A stretch of 64,000 bases of DNA from Zeus faber (lineage: Eukaryota > Chordata > Actinopteri > Zeiformes > Zeidae): the NCBI GenBank assembly GCA_960531495.1, contig OY482865.1, positions 8,250,587-8,314,586 of the forward strand. Direction: 5' to 3'. Position numbers and translations under genes: made by a program. This document shows positions 36,541 through 64,000 of this stretch, one piece after another. Positions within the stretch are counted from its first letter, which is position 1. Each line of letters begins with the position of its first letter. The notes beneath the pieces were generated by a model. That model saw only the letters and a list, made by a program, of their open reading frames with translations, ran no database searches and was not told the origin of the DNA.

Positions 36541-37388
36541 TGTGGCAGTCTCACCACCACACACCAACCAACCTGGCATTTTCTGGGCCCTCCGGCACAG
36601 AGACATAGATGACCGGGGGTTGTAAGCACCAGTTTATTCCAAAGAGGAGGCTAGGTGGAATTAGCATGTCATGACAGGGCTCCTGCCCTGAGTGTGTGTG
36701 AGGATAGGTGTTTTAACCTGTTGCTCGTTAGCCCAACCACCGAGCAACAGGTATGCACCACACTATACCAATCAGCTAGATCCAGGTCAGGTGTGGCTGC
36801 TCAAACCATCCCATCTGTTAGGCCCACAGCCTCCCAGCGCCACTAGAGGCCGCCCTTGCCCCATCTGCAGCTCCCTACTCAAGCCCAATTGCACACACCT
36901 GGGATCAATTACCTGCACAGTATTTAGTCCCAGCTTCCTAGTCTTTCCTTGCCAGACCGTCAACTAGCTTTCCCCGAGTTGTATTGCTATTGGCTCCCTT
37001 CCAAGTTCCTAGTTCCTAGTGCCTATTCCTAGTTCCTAGTTTATGTCTCGTTGTCTCGTCTTCCCCTTAACTCCTTGTCTCCTCTCGTCGACCCAGTCTG
37101 TCTCTCCAAATCCAGCCAGCCCGGTTTACCTGCCTGTCTCCGCTCGTCGACCAGGGCTGCCCTTCCATCTCCATCCAGCCTGGTTCCCCGTCTCTCCACC
37201 CGGATCCTGGACCCCATCTCCTGGTCATCATCATCCCTGCCCTGCCCTGCTCCATCCCCACACGACCGGGTCCCCCCGGCCAGCTCCACCGTCCCGACTA
37301 ATAAACATCCTTTGCCTGCCTTCCGTCTCCCTGTGTCGTGCGTTTGGGTCTCTCCCAGTTCTGGTCGTGACACCATCTCCACATCACA
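36541..37388 (-). mobile_element. Solo LTR-like element, interrupted by a second LTR
   Basis: Starts TGTGGCAGTC and ends ACATCACA on the plus strand, and is flanked by CTCAT on both sides (36536-36540 and 37389-37393). It matches, in minus orientation, the LTR-like units at 18170-18607, including the AATAAA signal and the GTGCCGGAGGGCCC block. Removing the nested LTR at 36816-37372 and one CCATC leaves about 286 bp, a plausible single LTR. No internal retrotransposon sequence adjoins it. Confidence 0.75.
36816..37372 (+). mobile_element. Nested solo LTR (Gypsy-like), 557 bp
   Basis: Begins TGTTAGGCCC and ends GGTCGTGACA, and is flanked by a perfect 5-bp duplication CCATC (36811-36815 and 37373-37377). 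It contains an AATAAA signal at about 37301, suiting an R-U5 boundary, and direct 'agttcctagt' repeats near 37000-37040. TG...CA ends, the target duplication and the absence of internal coding sequence make it a solo LTR. It sits inside the older LTR-like element at 36541-37388. Confidence 0.85.
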
Positions 37389-37393
37389 CTCAT

Positions 37394-37948
37394 ATAAAAC
37401 ACATTTAAATTTATTGCACTCTTCTATATTGTCTTCCTATGGAAAAGGCTGCGTAGCCGTGCGTAGCTTGCACCATGGGCACGGAGCTGGCCGAATCACT
37501 CCCTGCATGACCAAAGACTATCAAGTAGCGACTGACGCCTTAGGCTTTGGGGCTTTCTTCTGGTGTGTGCCGAAAAACAACCTAAATCCTGAATCCTAAA
37601 AAAAAGGAGAGGGGTTTAGGAGCATCGCAGCATGCCGCTTTCACGACGCTGACGCTTCTGTTTGATGTGAGCTTCCACGTGATGTGTTGCTTGTTGTGTG
37701 GCCCCAATCAACAAATTAAACCCCACATGTGGAAATAAACAATATAGTTCCAGTAGGAGAACAAGTATCACTCCCAGGAATAGACTTTATATTTTACCCC
37801 ATGCATGAAAAGTAGTATAAAAAACTTTCTTGGTCTGGTATACTGTAGGACAGTGGATAGGACGTTGTGTCCTTGCTGCTGGAGTCACGACGTGTGGGCT
37901 CCAGTCAAACTGACTTGTCAGTCTGTCTTGTCTTCATTAGTGTATTTA

Positions 37949-38034
<86 letters not shown>

Positions 38035-38053
38035 ATATATACATATACAGTAT

Positions 38054-38088
<35 letters not shown>

Positions 38089-38519
38089 CATTGCGTATAT
38101 ATCTGTATTTATTACACATTACATGGTGTAGCCAACAAATTGAACTCCTTTTATGCTTTTACGGTTTGAGTCTGGCCGATAGCTCACCGTCTAACTGGAG
38201 TAACACGTGTAGTTTCTTGATGAATTTGATGTGTTGATGAAGAAGGAGAGACTGCTGACGCTGACTTGAGTAAAATAATACATTTATTAAAAAAGAACAG
38301 CATCAGACCAGACTTGCCTAGGACGGATGGATTCTCTGTCGAATGAGACTCGGGCGGGTTCTTTTATGCTTGCCCAAAGACAACGTTGACCATTTGGTTT
38401 CCCTACATAGGTCACAGGACACATTTCACCTACCTTATTACCGGGGCCCCTGGCAATGGTCTCTCTCTCTTGGGACCCCTGACACCGTCTCTTAGTAATA
38501 ATCTTATACGATGGGGCTG
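37394..38519. other. Repeat-rich spacer
   Basis: No gene is supported. It holds the GT and CA microsatellites at 37951-38080. The block at 38232-38515 begins TGTTGATG, is unlike its surroundings, and may be a further LTR-like fragment, but I find no partner or target duplication. Confidence 0.4.
37951..38080. repeat. (GT)n and (CA)n compound microsatellite
   Basis: About 41 GT units (37951-38033), a short TA-rich link, then about 14 CA units (38053-38080). The two halves are complementary and could form a hairpin. Confidence 0.95.
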
Positions 38520-40325
38520 TTTTGGGACGCCACACATTCCAAGACACCTCACACCGCTGGGGATAAGCGCGCACTCTCAGTGTCTGAGCATGATGTCAGG
38601 AGGGCTCTGATGCGTGTGAACACCAGGAGAGCTGCGGGCCCAGATGGTACATCTGGACGAGTACTGAAGACCTGTGCTAAACAGCTAGCTCCGGTGCTCA
38701 CTACGATATTCAACATCTCCCTGGCTGAATCAGTGGTCCCTTCCTGCTTTCAGAGGTCCACCGTCGTTCCTGTCCCGAAGATCGCCTCTCCAGCCTGCCT
38801 GAATGACTACTGTCCGGTGGCCCTCACCTCGGTGGCCATGAAGTGTTTCAAGAGGCTGATTAAGGATTACATCTGTGCCTTCCTCCCCCGCACCTTGAAG
38901 CCGCTGCAGTTCGCGTACCGGCACAACAGATCCAGGGATGAAGCGGTTTCCCAGGTACTGCACACCAGGCGCACGCACCTGGATGGCCAGAAGGGGGCTT
39001 TGTGCGATTGCTGTTCATCGATTATAGTTCAGCTTTCAATACCATAGTCCCCACCAGACTGGCTGTCAAGCTGCAGGAGCTCGGACTGAATACTCCGCTG
39101 TGTGCCTGGATCCGGGACTTCCTCTCAGCTCGGCCCCAAGTGGTTAGGGTGGGGAGGCACATGTCCAGCTCCCTCACCCTGAACACAGGATCCCCCCAGG
39201 GCTGCATCCTCATCCCCCTACTCTACTCCCTGTACACACATGACTGTGTGGCCAGGTCCAGCTCCAACACCATTGTAGTGGGCCTGATCAACGATGACGA
39301 TGAGAAGACCTACCGCGAGGAGGTGACTGAACTGTCACTCTGGTGCCAGGACAACAGCCTCCACATGAACATCAGAAAAACTAAGGAGCTGATTGTGGAC
39401 TTTAGGCGAGGATTACAACCGAGGACGCACGCGCGGTTGGTGATTAATGGGACTTCTGTTGACAGGTGAGCAGCTTCAAGTACCTGGGAGACCACATCAC
39501 AGAGGATTTAACATGGACTTTATATATAGACACTCTGGTGAGAAAGGCAAGACAGCGTCTTTACCACCTCAGGCAGCTGAGGAAATTCCTGGTCTCGGTG
39601 AGGATCCTCAAGTCCTTCTCCTCCGGAGCAGTGGAGAACATCCTGACAGGCAACATTACTGCCTGGTTTGGGAACTGTACTGCTCAGGACAGGCGGGCCC
39701 TGCAGAGGGTGGTGCGTTCAGCTGAACGTATCACTGGAATTACCCTCCCCTCCCTGCAGGACTTACACACCAGGAGGTGTAGTAGCAGAGCCCACAGGAT
39801 CATGAAGGATCCTCACCACCCCAACAACGGACTGTTCCATCGGCTGCGGTCAGCAAAGCGAAGAGAGAGACTGAGTTTCTTCCCGCAAGCCATAAGAACT
39901 GTCAATGCTGACCTCACCAGGTTTCCTCACTGAGTCACACACATAGGCTCCACTACCTTACTGTACTGTATGTAGTATACTGTACTGCATACTGTATCAC
40001 TGTTCTGGGATACTGCTGACTGTGTTGTATTGCTGTTCTGTTCAGTTTTACTGTATTGCTGTGCCGTACGGTTTCTACTGTACTGTATATCTCCACACAC
40101 ACTGCCTCACTTTATTCACTTTAATGGACATATTTATATATATAAAAGCCTATTCCATATACATAAGTCTATTTTGTACCCCCACTCTGCATTACCTATG
40201 AGTTATTTTATTTATTTTATTCTATAATATTCAACTTGCATGTTGCATTGACATCTCACTGCATATATGTATGGAAGTATGTATATGTATGCGACGAATA
40301 AACCTCTTGAATCGTGAATCTTATT
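38520..40325 (+). mobile_element. 5'-truncated L2-type LINE
   Basis: Encodes the reverse transcriptase and C-terminal part of an L2-like non-LTR element in three pieces: 38520-39000 (RRAAGPDGTSGRVLK block), 39002-39469 ([11 protein letters not shown], then [13 protein letters not shown]) and 39466-39933. Frames break near 39000 and by a one-base loss at about 39465. The catalytic FADD position reads INDD, so even the joined frame would be inactive. The endonuclease region is absent. The 3' end has 'gcatatatgtatggaagtat', AATAAA and a TTGAATC-like tail (40260-40325), matching the tail fragment at 17265-17337. Confidence 0.85.
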
Positions 40326-41378
40326 AGTGTATTTAATATGTGTGCGCGCTCACACACACACGCACACACACACACACACGCACACACAGACAAACACATA
40401 CATTGAAGGGCTCATTACCCTTCGGAGAGAACGCCGTAAATAGGCATTCCATAAAACTTTTTACAGCGTTTTAAACGCATAAACCGCCGTAGAACACGCG
40501 CGTTTTTAGGTGGAGCGCGTTAAAATAGCTCCATAGCTTCCATAGCTGTCTGTGCGAGAGCAATGTATTTTAGCCCCAACAGGGTGCCGTAGTCCTACGC
40601 CATCGCAATGCCTCCTGGGTAATATCAGTGTGTCTTGTGAGCGATGGTTTGAGAAACAATCAGTCGGCGATTCTAAACACTGAACTACTTATTATTAATG
40701 AAATTTAAACCAAAACAAAATATATTTGCACACCCTTTTGCGTTATAGACCACCTAGAGCTTCACCATTGCCGGGAATTCAGGATCAATTTCTTTAAGTT
40801 TATGAAGCTATTATGCTAATGTTAGCTTAGCGAGCGGCGAAAATGTTACTTTAATGAAGTAACGTTTAATGCTGTTCCATTATTTCGGCGAAAAACGAAT
40901 GGTGCGATGCGAATTATTGGCATTCCTGGTTTTTAACCTGTGGGGTAAGGATAGAAAATATCCTTTGTTTTCTCAGCCAGGGCTCAACATTATTGATTGC
41001 GTTTTGGTAGATTGATACTTTATTCATCCCCGGAAAAAAAATTGCGGTGTTACAGCAGCTCACATAAAAGACAATAGGCGATAATGAACTAATACAAATA
41101 AAAAAAGGGAAATGGCTTTATACAATACATCTAAAAAATAAGGAAAATGGAAACATACTATGTGCACGAATGTGTTATTTCTTATCACATTTTGGTCTGT
41201 CTCTTTCTGGACCGCACTGTTCATGCTGCTGTAATGCCTTAATTTCCCTCCGGGGATTAATAAAGCGTTGTCTTACGATAAGCCTTAGAAAGTAACAATA
41301 AACCTCTCTATTGACAATTCACCCTGTCAAAAATAGGAAATTGTGCAAGCATTGCCTGGACGACAAGGCTTCAGCAAC
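40326..41378. other. Region upstream of trim24
   Basis: It begins with a CA-rich patch (40350-40400). An inverted LINE tail lies at about 41000-41050 and a forward one at about 41235-41275. The stretch at 40430-40900 is unclassified and may include the trim24 promoter and 5' UTR. No CpG island is obvious. Confidence 0.4.
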
Positions 41379-58812
<17,434 letters not shown>

Positions 58813-60449
58813 AGAAGATGGATGATTTTAGTCTTCAATTAATTGGTTGAAACATAAGAAAAAAAGAGTGGCCGAAACCTGCTGCAATCTGACACTTTTT
58901 GTTTTCTACTTTGTAATAGGAACAGAATACTGCAATATGACATTATTTAGTATCTTATACACAATATGAACATTGAGTGTGTTTGCATGCACAGTAATAC
59001 ACTGAATGCTGAGTGCATCAGTGTCTGTGACTGGTTTTGGTAATCGAATCGGACTTGGAAGAGTTTCGTTTTATCATAATCGGGAGTATGTAAGTGCACT
59101 CATTAATGGCAGTAGGCCTATACCGTTGTTGCTCATCTGAGGTTACAACTGTGCTGTAACAGATTTTTTTTTTTAATTATTATTATTATTATTCCGAGAA
59201 ACAAAATTATATAGATTTTGGATTGGATGCTCTGTAAGTTACATAACATTATCATGAATTGAAAGCGCAGTCGCTGTATCAAAACACAAAAATAAGACAT
59301 TTAATTACTTACTGCATGCAAAAAGGAAAAAAAATTAAATCTGGATAATATTATTTAGAATGTTTACATTCTATTGTATTTATGGACATAAGATAACTTG
59401 TACTATCAACTTCAGTTATAAACACTTTTGCTTCTTGTTTGAAAAGGATTGTTCTTTTTAATGCATTGAAACAATATTGCCATCCAAAGAAATAATTGGT
59501 ATAAACTAAAGGGCAAATGGCTCTTTTCACTTGTGACATGCGGAGAAATGTGCCTTGTGTCCGTCTGGTCTTTTGAGCAAGCTTATCAGATTTTGATAAG
59601 CTCATCCCAAACAAAAACTATCAGTTGTTTGCTATCAGACACTGACGATATTATTTCGTTACTGCAATTTGTTTTCTACCTTCTGCGTCAAGATTAGCCT
59701 CTGAGAGGACAAGGTTGCAGATCAATAGGCTTAAGGTAACGGCAACCGGGTCGAGTACCCAGCAGTGGGAAGTATCAAAGTACAAGTACCCTACTTAAGT
59801 ACATTCAAGTGTCTGTGCAAAAGCTTGCTCAATTTTGACATGGACTCCCCCACATTACTCAGCAAATATCGATAGTTTTTATTGTACTACATACACGCCT
59901 AGCACCGTTGCACTACGTTTATTTTAGTTCAAATCAGGATTTGTCTCGCATATCAATACCCAGCCAAAGCAGGAGGAACCAATCAGAATGCTTAGTCCCT
60001 CATTTCGGGTTTCTCATCAGTGACTCATCAGGTCCATATCCTCTTAAATCACACACCACTCGTTTTCTAATGTACTGTAAACTGAAATCAGGATGTGTAT
60101 GAGCACTCATCTGCTAAATCTTTTCATTATAGGCTCTGCGTCAGGTCACTGGACGTGACAAATACTTTTACTTTTCATACTTTTAACTGCATTTAAGAGC
60201 AAGCGCTCACATTCTCTCACTCTCGTCGAAATGTCAATGTGGCACTTTCAACCCAAAGTGGCTGAGTGTCGGGGCAGGTCTGAGGAGGCTCCTTCCCCCA
60301 CCACTGCAGCGCCTCTCGTTGTCATCCCCCACCCCCCAGAGACTCGACGCTGAGAAGCCGCCCCCTGGCGTCGCACACCTCCAGCGGAGCCGCAGACGGC
60401 CGGACCCCGACCCCGACCCCTCAGCCCGTCCGACCCGGGAGTCGGCGTG
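58813..60449. other. Intergenic region between trim24 and the fibulin-like gene
   Basis: The first few hundred bases are probably the trim24 3' UTR. At about 59765-60190 are pieces of a fish MITE ('agtacaagtaccctacttaa' and 'tacttttacttttcatactt'). From about 60280 the sequence becomes GC- and CG-rich and likely holds the promoter and 5' UTR of the next gene. A CCAAT motif lies at 59978. Confidence 0.5.
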
Positions 60450-63400
60450 ATGGATCTGCGGGCGACCCTGCTGCTGGGTCTGTGCGCGCTGCTGCACGGA
60501 GAGGGTGAGATGATGCGGCTCGGCTGCGCGGAAAACCCGCAGAACCTCATCAAATGGCCCCAAAAAATAATGCTTGTTTGCGCGAACCTGATGTGTTTAT
60601 TTAAGATTTTCTTTGCACCTTTGCGATATTAATGACACTGAGCAGCGATGCGTGTCTTAGATGAGATCGGTGCTTTCTTCATGCGGTGGGCCCTTTACAA
60701 AAACTAAGTATAAAATAGAAAAAATAGCGGAGTATAATAAATGATAACCTAGAAGTCGAGTAACACACTATTTCACTGCATCACAATGCTTACTGAGTCA
60801 AAGCTGACTAATTCTAAGTGTTATTTAAAGTGGTAATCCATGAGATCGGCTGCGTTGGGTGCATCACACTACAAGTCCCAGAAGCCCATTCAAAACTTTT
60901 TTTTTTTCTTTTTTTTCAAACACATTCACTCTATGGGATTAATTATTTTTACAATATATTTTTTAAATCCGATTCCACTACAAAAAAGTCATTTAAGAAC
61001 CCTGTTAGGCTTTCTATTATGATTTGGACCACTTATAGGACTTTTTTCAATTATTATTTTTTTAAACTTTTTTGAGGTTCTGATTGATTTGGAAGCAAAT
61101 AAGTGCCATGTTTTTGAATATTTAAAGTGGTAATCCAGGACATCGGCTCTGTTAGGTGGATCGCACCACAGGCCCAGAAGCCCATTCAAAACATTTTTAT
61201 TTATTTTTTACCGACATCCTCACTCACTATATGGGATTAATTATTTTTACTATAAAAAAAAACCCCGATCGTATTCCAATAGAAAAAGTTATCCAACAAT
61301 CCTGTAAGGCATTGTATCATGATTTGGACCTCTTATTGAAGATTTTTATTTTTTTTTTTATTTTTGATTGATTTGGAAGCAAATAAGTGCCATAATTTTT
61401 TATATAAAGCCACTGAATTTTATATATTCAAATTTAATCTACTTTGAATTTAGAACATTGAAATATTTTCACTTTTATTTCAAAAACTTGATTTAAAATC
61501 TGTTTTTTTTGTTGTTTTTTTCCAAATCTAAAGAAATTAAAATCTAAAAGTTCTAGTTGCAGATTCCCATAAAACTGAATTCAGGTTGCTCGAATTCGAG
61601 TGGAAAAAGAAGAATTCCATTTGAAAAAATTCAAATACAGCATCACCATGGATAGGCAGGTAGAAGCTATGGAGCCTGAATGCAATCAAACCAACTTCTG
61701 TACGGTGGCCCTGAGAGCTCCACGCGCGCACCGCTTTTAAAATACAAAAGCAAAGAATATAATTCTGGAAGAGAATACATTTACAAGGCTAGTCTGCTAT
61801 AAGTGTCTGTCTGTGTTGCTTGGATGACACTGCAAGTCACAGAATTCCAATTGAAACTGCAAAGATCGCCTTCCGATTCATTCATGAGCTGTTTTTTTCA
61901 TTGGTCACTTGAACTGGTGCGGATACACACTGTTTCAAAAGCGTCAACTAAATAAATATGTGACCTGCCGCATACTTTAGGGTCATTTGGCGGCTCTCGA
62001 CTTTTTTTTTTTCGCATCATTTGGAAGTGGAGAATCAGAGCTTCCAAGGGGGAGCTTTAAAATATTTTTAAAGCTATGACTTGTTAATGACAAGGGTGTG
62101 GCAAACTGTGATTCTGAGATAATCACCTTCAAAGTTTCCCCCCCACACTTGGCTTTATTCAGCCAGCTCCCAGAATGCAAACGGTTGGAGGACCAACAAA
62201 GCCACATGGCTGCTTAACATCCGGCTGAATCGGGCAATCACTGCTTTGTTCTTGTGTTTTGAGGGAATCTTGAACAGCGTCAACAACACACAGCTGGGTT
62301 TTTTTGTATTTTAAAAAACTTTTATCCAACAGTAAGAATATACATGTTTTATAAAAGTGGAATTATTTTGGAGTTTAAAAGTACGGACAACACAACAAAA
62401 TGTAGAGTCAATAATAGGACTCTTGGAAAACCTGAAATCTGAAAATCTGCCACTCACCAACCTCAACGGACTTCATCACGTCCTCATCTTCTTCCGTTGT
62501 AGCCACAGCGGGCGTATCGTCGGTCTCCACCTCCATTTCATCGTCACATTGAGGTTGAAATCCGCTGTTTGAAATGTTCTCCAAGTCCGGGATCACATCA
62601 CATTCAGGGCACTGTCGTTCTCAGCGTCGCTGCAGGAGAACTGACCATCATCGTGGAAAATGAAGTCCAGTATGCGCTGCTAACACTGACTTGGATCTAT
62701 CGCACTGGTCAGATTAAGGTCCGTGATATGATTTAGATCTTCCTCCATCCGCTTCTCGTCATCCATAACAACACACCGAGATGAAAGTTTTCACAGACAA
62801 GTGAAACCGGATCCTCGTCTTGTTTACGGAAGTGACGTCAGTGACGTCAGGATTTCTTCTTCTATGGTGGATGTTGGTACCCGCCCCCTCCACAATGATG
62901 TCTCCGTTTGTGTGTAAAAGTAGTACGATTTCACGGTTGAACCCTATCAAAAACGGTGTCACATTGTGACTTCACATCACATGGAATATGGAGGAATGAT
63001 CTTCACCTGGACTCTCGCTTTAAAGGAAACCACCGATTGGCGTTTTTCAGCGCTGTTCAGAGTCTTGGTAAGTGAACTGCGCTTCCCCATGTAATCTAAC
63101 GGGAATGTCTAACTCCACGGTTTAACTTTTTTCTACTATTTATAAATCAAACTTGGTTTTGAAAATACGTCGATAGATTGAAAAAAAAAACCACAAAGGA
63201 ACACAAATCCGGAAGAATCTAATTTTCCTTGAAGAACGCTTTTTTCAACTTATTTGGCTGCTGGTGGAGATTTTAGAAATGCGCGAGACGGTGGGTTTTG
63301 CTGCGGTGGGTCACATATGAGATCAATATCAAAAATTTGGTTGTTTTTTTTTTTCCCCTCAAAAAAATCATTTAATGGATTACCACTTTAATCCCCGCTG

Positions 63401-63532
63401 TGCCCCTGCCACGCTGACCACAGAGCTGGAGCCACCAACTCTGGAGGAGTGCTGTCAGCACGGGAAGGGCCGCGCCCTCCTGAGACAAGACTGTACAACC
63501 CTTCCTCTGATCTCCTCCTCCCACATCTGCAG
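60450..63532 (+). CDS. Secreted fibulin-like protein, first two exons (runs off the right edge)
   Basis: Exon 1 (60450-60504) encodes an 18-residue signal-peptide-like start, MDLRATLLLGLCALLHGE, with a good donor (GAGG then gtgaga). Exon 2 (63424-63532) is in phase with it and encodes 'EPPTLEECCQHGKGRALLRQ' then 'DCTTLPLISSSHICR', ending at a gtaaac donor. The CC-x(12)-C-x(11)-C spacing at the start of a secreted protein matches the first anaphylatoxin-like module of fibulin-1 and fibulin-2, which open with CC-x(n)-DCS-x(n)-C. Extracellular matrix localisation is inferred from the family. The rest of the protein lies beyond the window. I favour fbln1 because its human locus shares fish linkage with the 12p13 and 7q genes, but fbln2 remains possible. 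Confidence 0.6.
60825..61400. repeat. Tandem duplication of an element end
   Basis: Two units of roughly 290 bp, each starting 'tttaaagtggtaatcca' (60825 and 61121) and each ending 'ggaagcaaataagtgccat'. They differ by many substitutions and small indels, so the duplication is old. Both are left ends of the TTAA-flanked element at 60829-63387. Confidence 0.8.
60829..63387 (-). mobile_element. TTAA-flanked inverted-repeat DNA element (Kolobok- or piggyBac-like), mostly non-coding
   Basis: Starts AGTGGTAATCCAT and ends with the exact reverse complement ATGGATTACCACT, with TTAA on both outer sides (60825-60828 and 63388-63391). TTAA target duplications are known for piggyBac and Kolobok superfamilies. 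On the minus strand at 62765-62400 is a remnant coding block (MDDEKRMEEDLNHITDLN, later a DDEMEVETDDTPAVATTEED acidic part) interrupted by an in-frame stop and a frame change. It looks like the N-terminal exon of a transposase or accessory protein that I cannot identify. The catalytic region is missing. The left end is duplicated in tandem. Confidence 0.7.
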
Positions 63533-64000
63533 GTAAACTCCGCCCGCTTTCACCTAGAACCACTTTTTTTTTGGGATAGCGGCATGAGCTTATTATAATC
63601 TTTGGTCTCAGAAGGGAGCCAGTGAGCGCCGGTCCCAATCGTATCCTTCTGACTTGGACGTCATGGAGGGCAATCTGATCTCCTTCAGGCGACGGAGGGT
63701 GATGACACACTGTATTTGTCATGATTCAAATGGTTATTTCGAAGGGAGCCCAGAACCAATATGTCCGACTATAAAAAGAGTTCAACCCAGGCTTCTTGAT
63801 CAGGTCCAAAAAATAAGCGAAAAACAATATTTTCAGACATTTTAGCTTCTGAACAAAGCTCTCCTGTGTATAATACACGTGTCACGCCAAGGTCGTCGCG
63901 TAAGGTTGCACAAAATTATTCCGAAGGAAACAGGAGACTACTCTCCCGAATACAAAACAGGGAGCTGGAAGGCTAAAATTAATAGGGTGCATGTCGGCAA
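63533..64000. other. Start of the second intron of the fibulin-like gene
   Basis: From the donor at 63533 to the window end I see no further exon and no recognisable repeat. Confidence 0.4.

Overview
The window looks like teleost fish nuclear DNA. It has compact intron-split vertebrate genes with introns mostly of 0.1-3 kb, long CA/GT microsatellites, and the repeat mix typical of fish: L2-type LINE tails, a Tc1-like element, hAT and pogo relics, a chromodomain Ty3/Gypsy element, a Ty1/copia remnant and the common 'gcagacgcttttatccaaag' fish repeat. I cannot name the species.

Left block (about 1-14860, minus strand): the N-terminal half of a KDM5 histone H3K4 demethylase. Nineteen coding exons join in frame to about 914 residues (JmjN, ARID, PHD1, JmjC, C5HC2 zinc finger, start of PLU-1). 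The best match is kdm5a. The gene runs off the left edge, and its CpG-rich promoter region lies at about 13640-14860.

Middle block (about 17380-35610): akr1d1 (steroid 5-beta-reductase) is on the minus strand with nine exons joining to 326 residues and every catalytic and steroid-contact residue I checked in place. A second, inverted copy of the same gene, introns included, lies head-to-head at 32086-35609. It is a decayed pseudogene with no ATG, lost splice sites and a frameshift. The roughly 10 kb between the arms holds a hAT relic of the GTF2IRD2-like (Charlie-type) group that abuts a broken Ty3/Gypsy element, plus pogo/Tigger and microsatellite debris.

Spacer (about 35610-41380): repeat-dominated. 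It holds a nested pair of LTR insertions, each with its own 5-bp target duplication, and a 5'-truncated L2 LINE.

Right block (41379-58812, plus strand): a TIF1-family TRIM gene. Nineteen exons join in frame to 1079 residues (RING, two B-boxes, coiled coil, PHD, bromodomain). I call it trim24 from sequence and from its position next to akr1d1; AKR1D1 and TRIM24 are also neighbours in human. Its bromodomain lacks the usual acetyl-lysine-binding Asn, and it ends in a long acidic tail. Its introns carry a copia remnant, a Tc1-like relic, MITE-like elements and a 28S rRNA-derived fragment.

Right edge (60450-end, plus strand): the first two exons of a secreted protein with an anaphylatoxin-like cysteine pattern, probably a fibulin (fbln1-like). 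Its first intron is mostly filled by a 2.56-kb TTAA-flanked inverted-repeat element that ends 36 bp before exon 2.

kdm5a and trim24 both encode chromatin readers or modifiers, akr1d1 acts in bile acid and steroid metabolism, and the fibulin is extracellular matrix. Nothing in the sequence suggests they work as one pathway; the block reads as ordinary teleost synteny.
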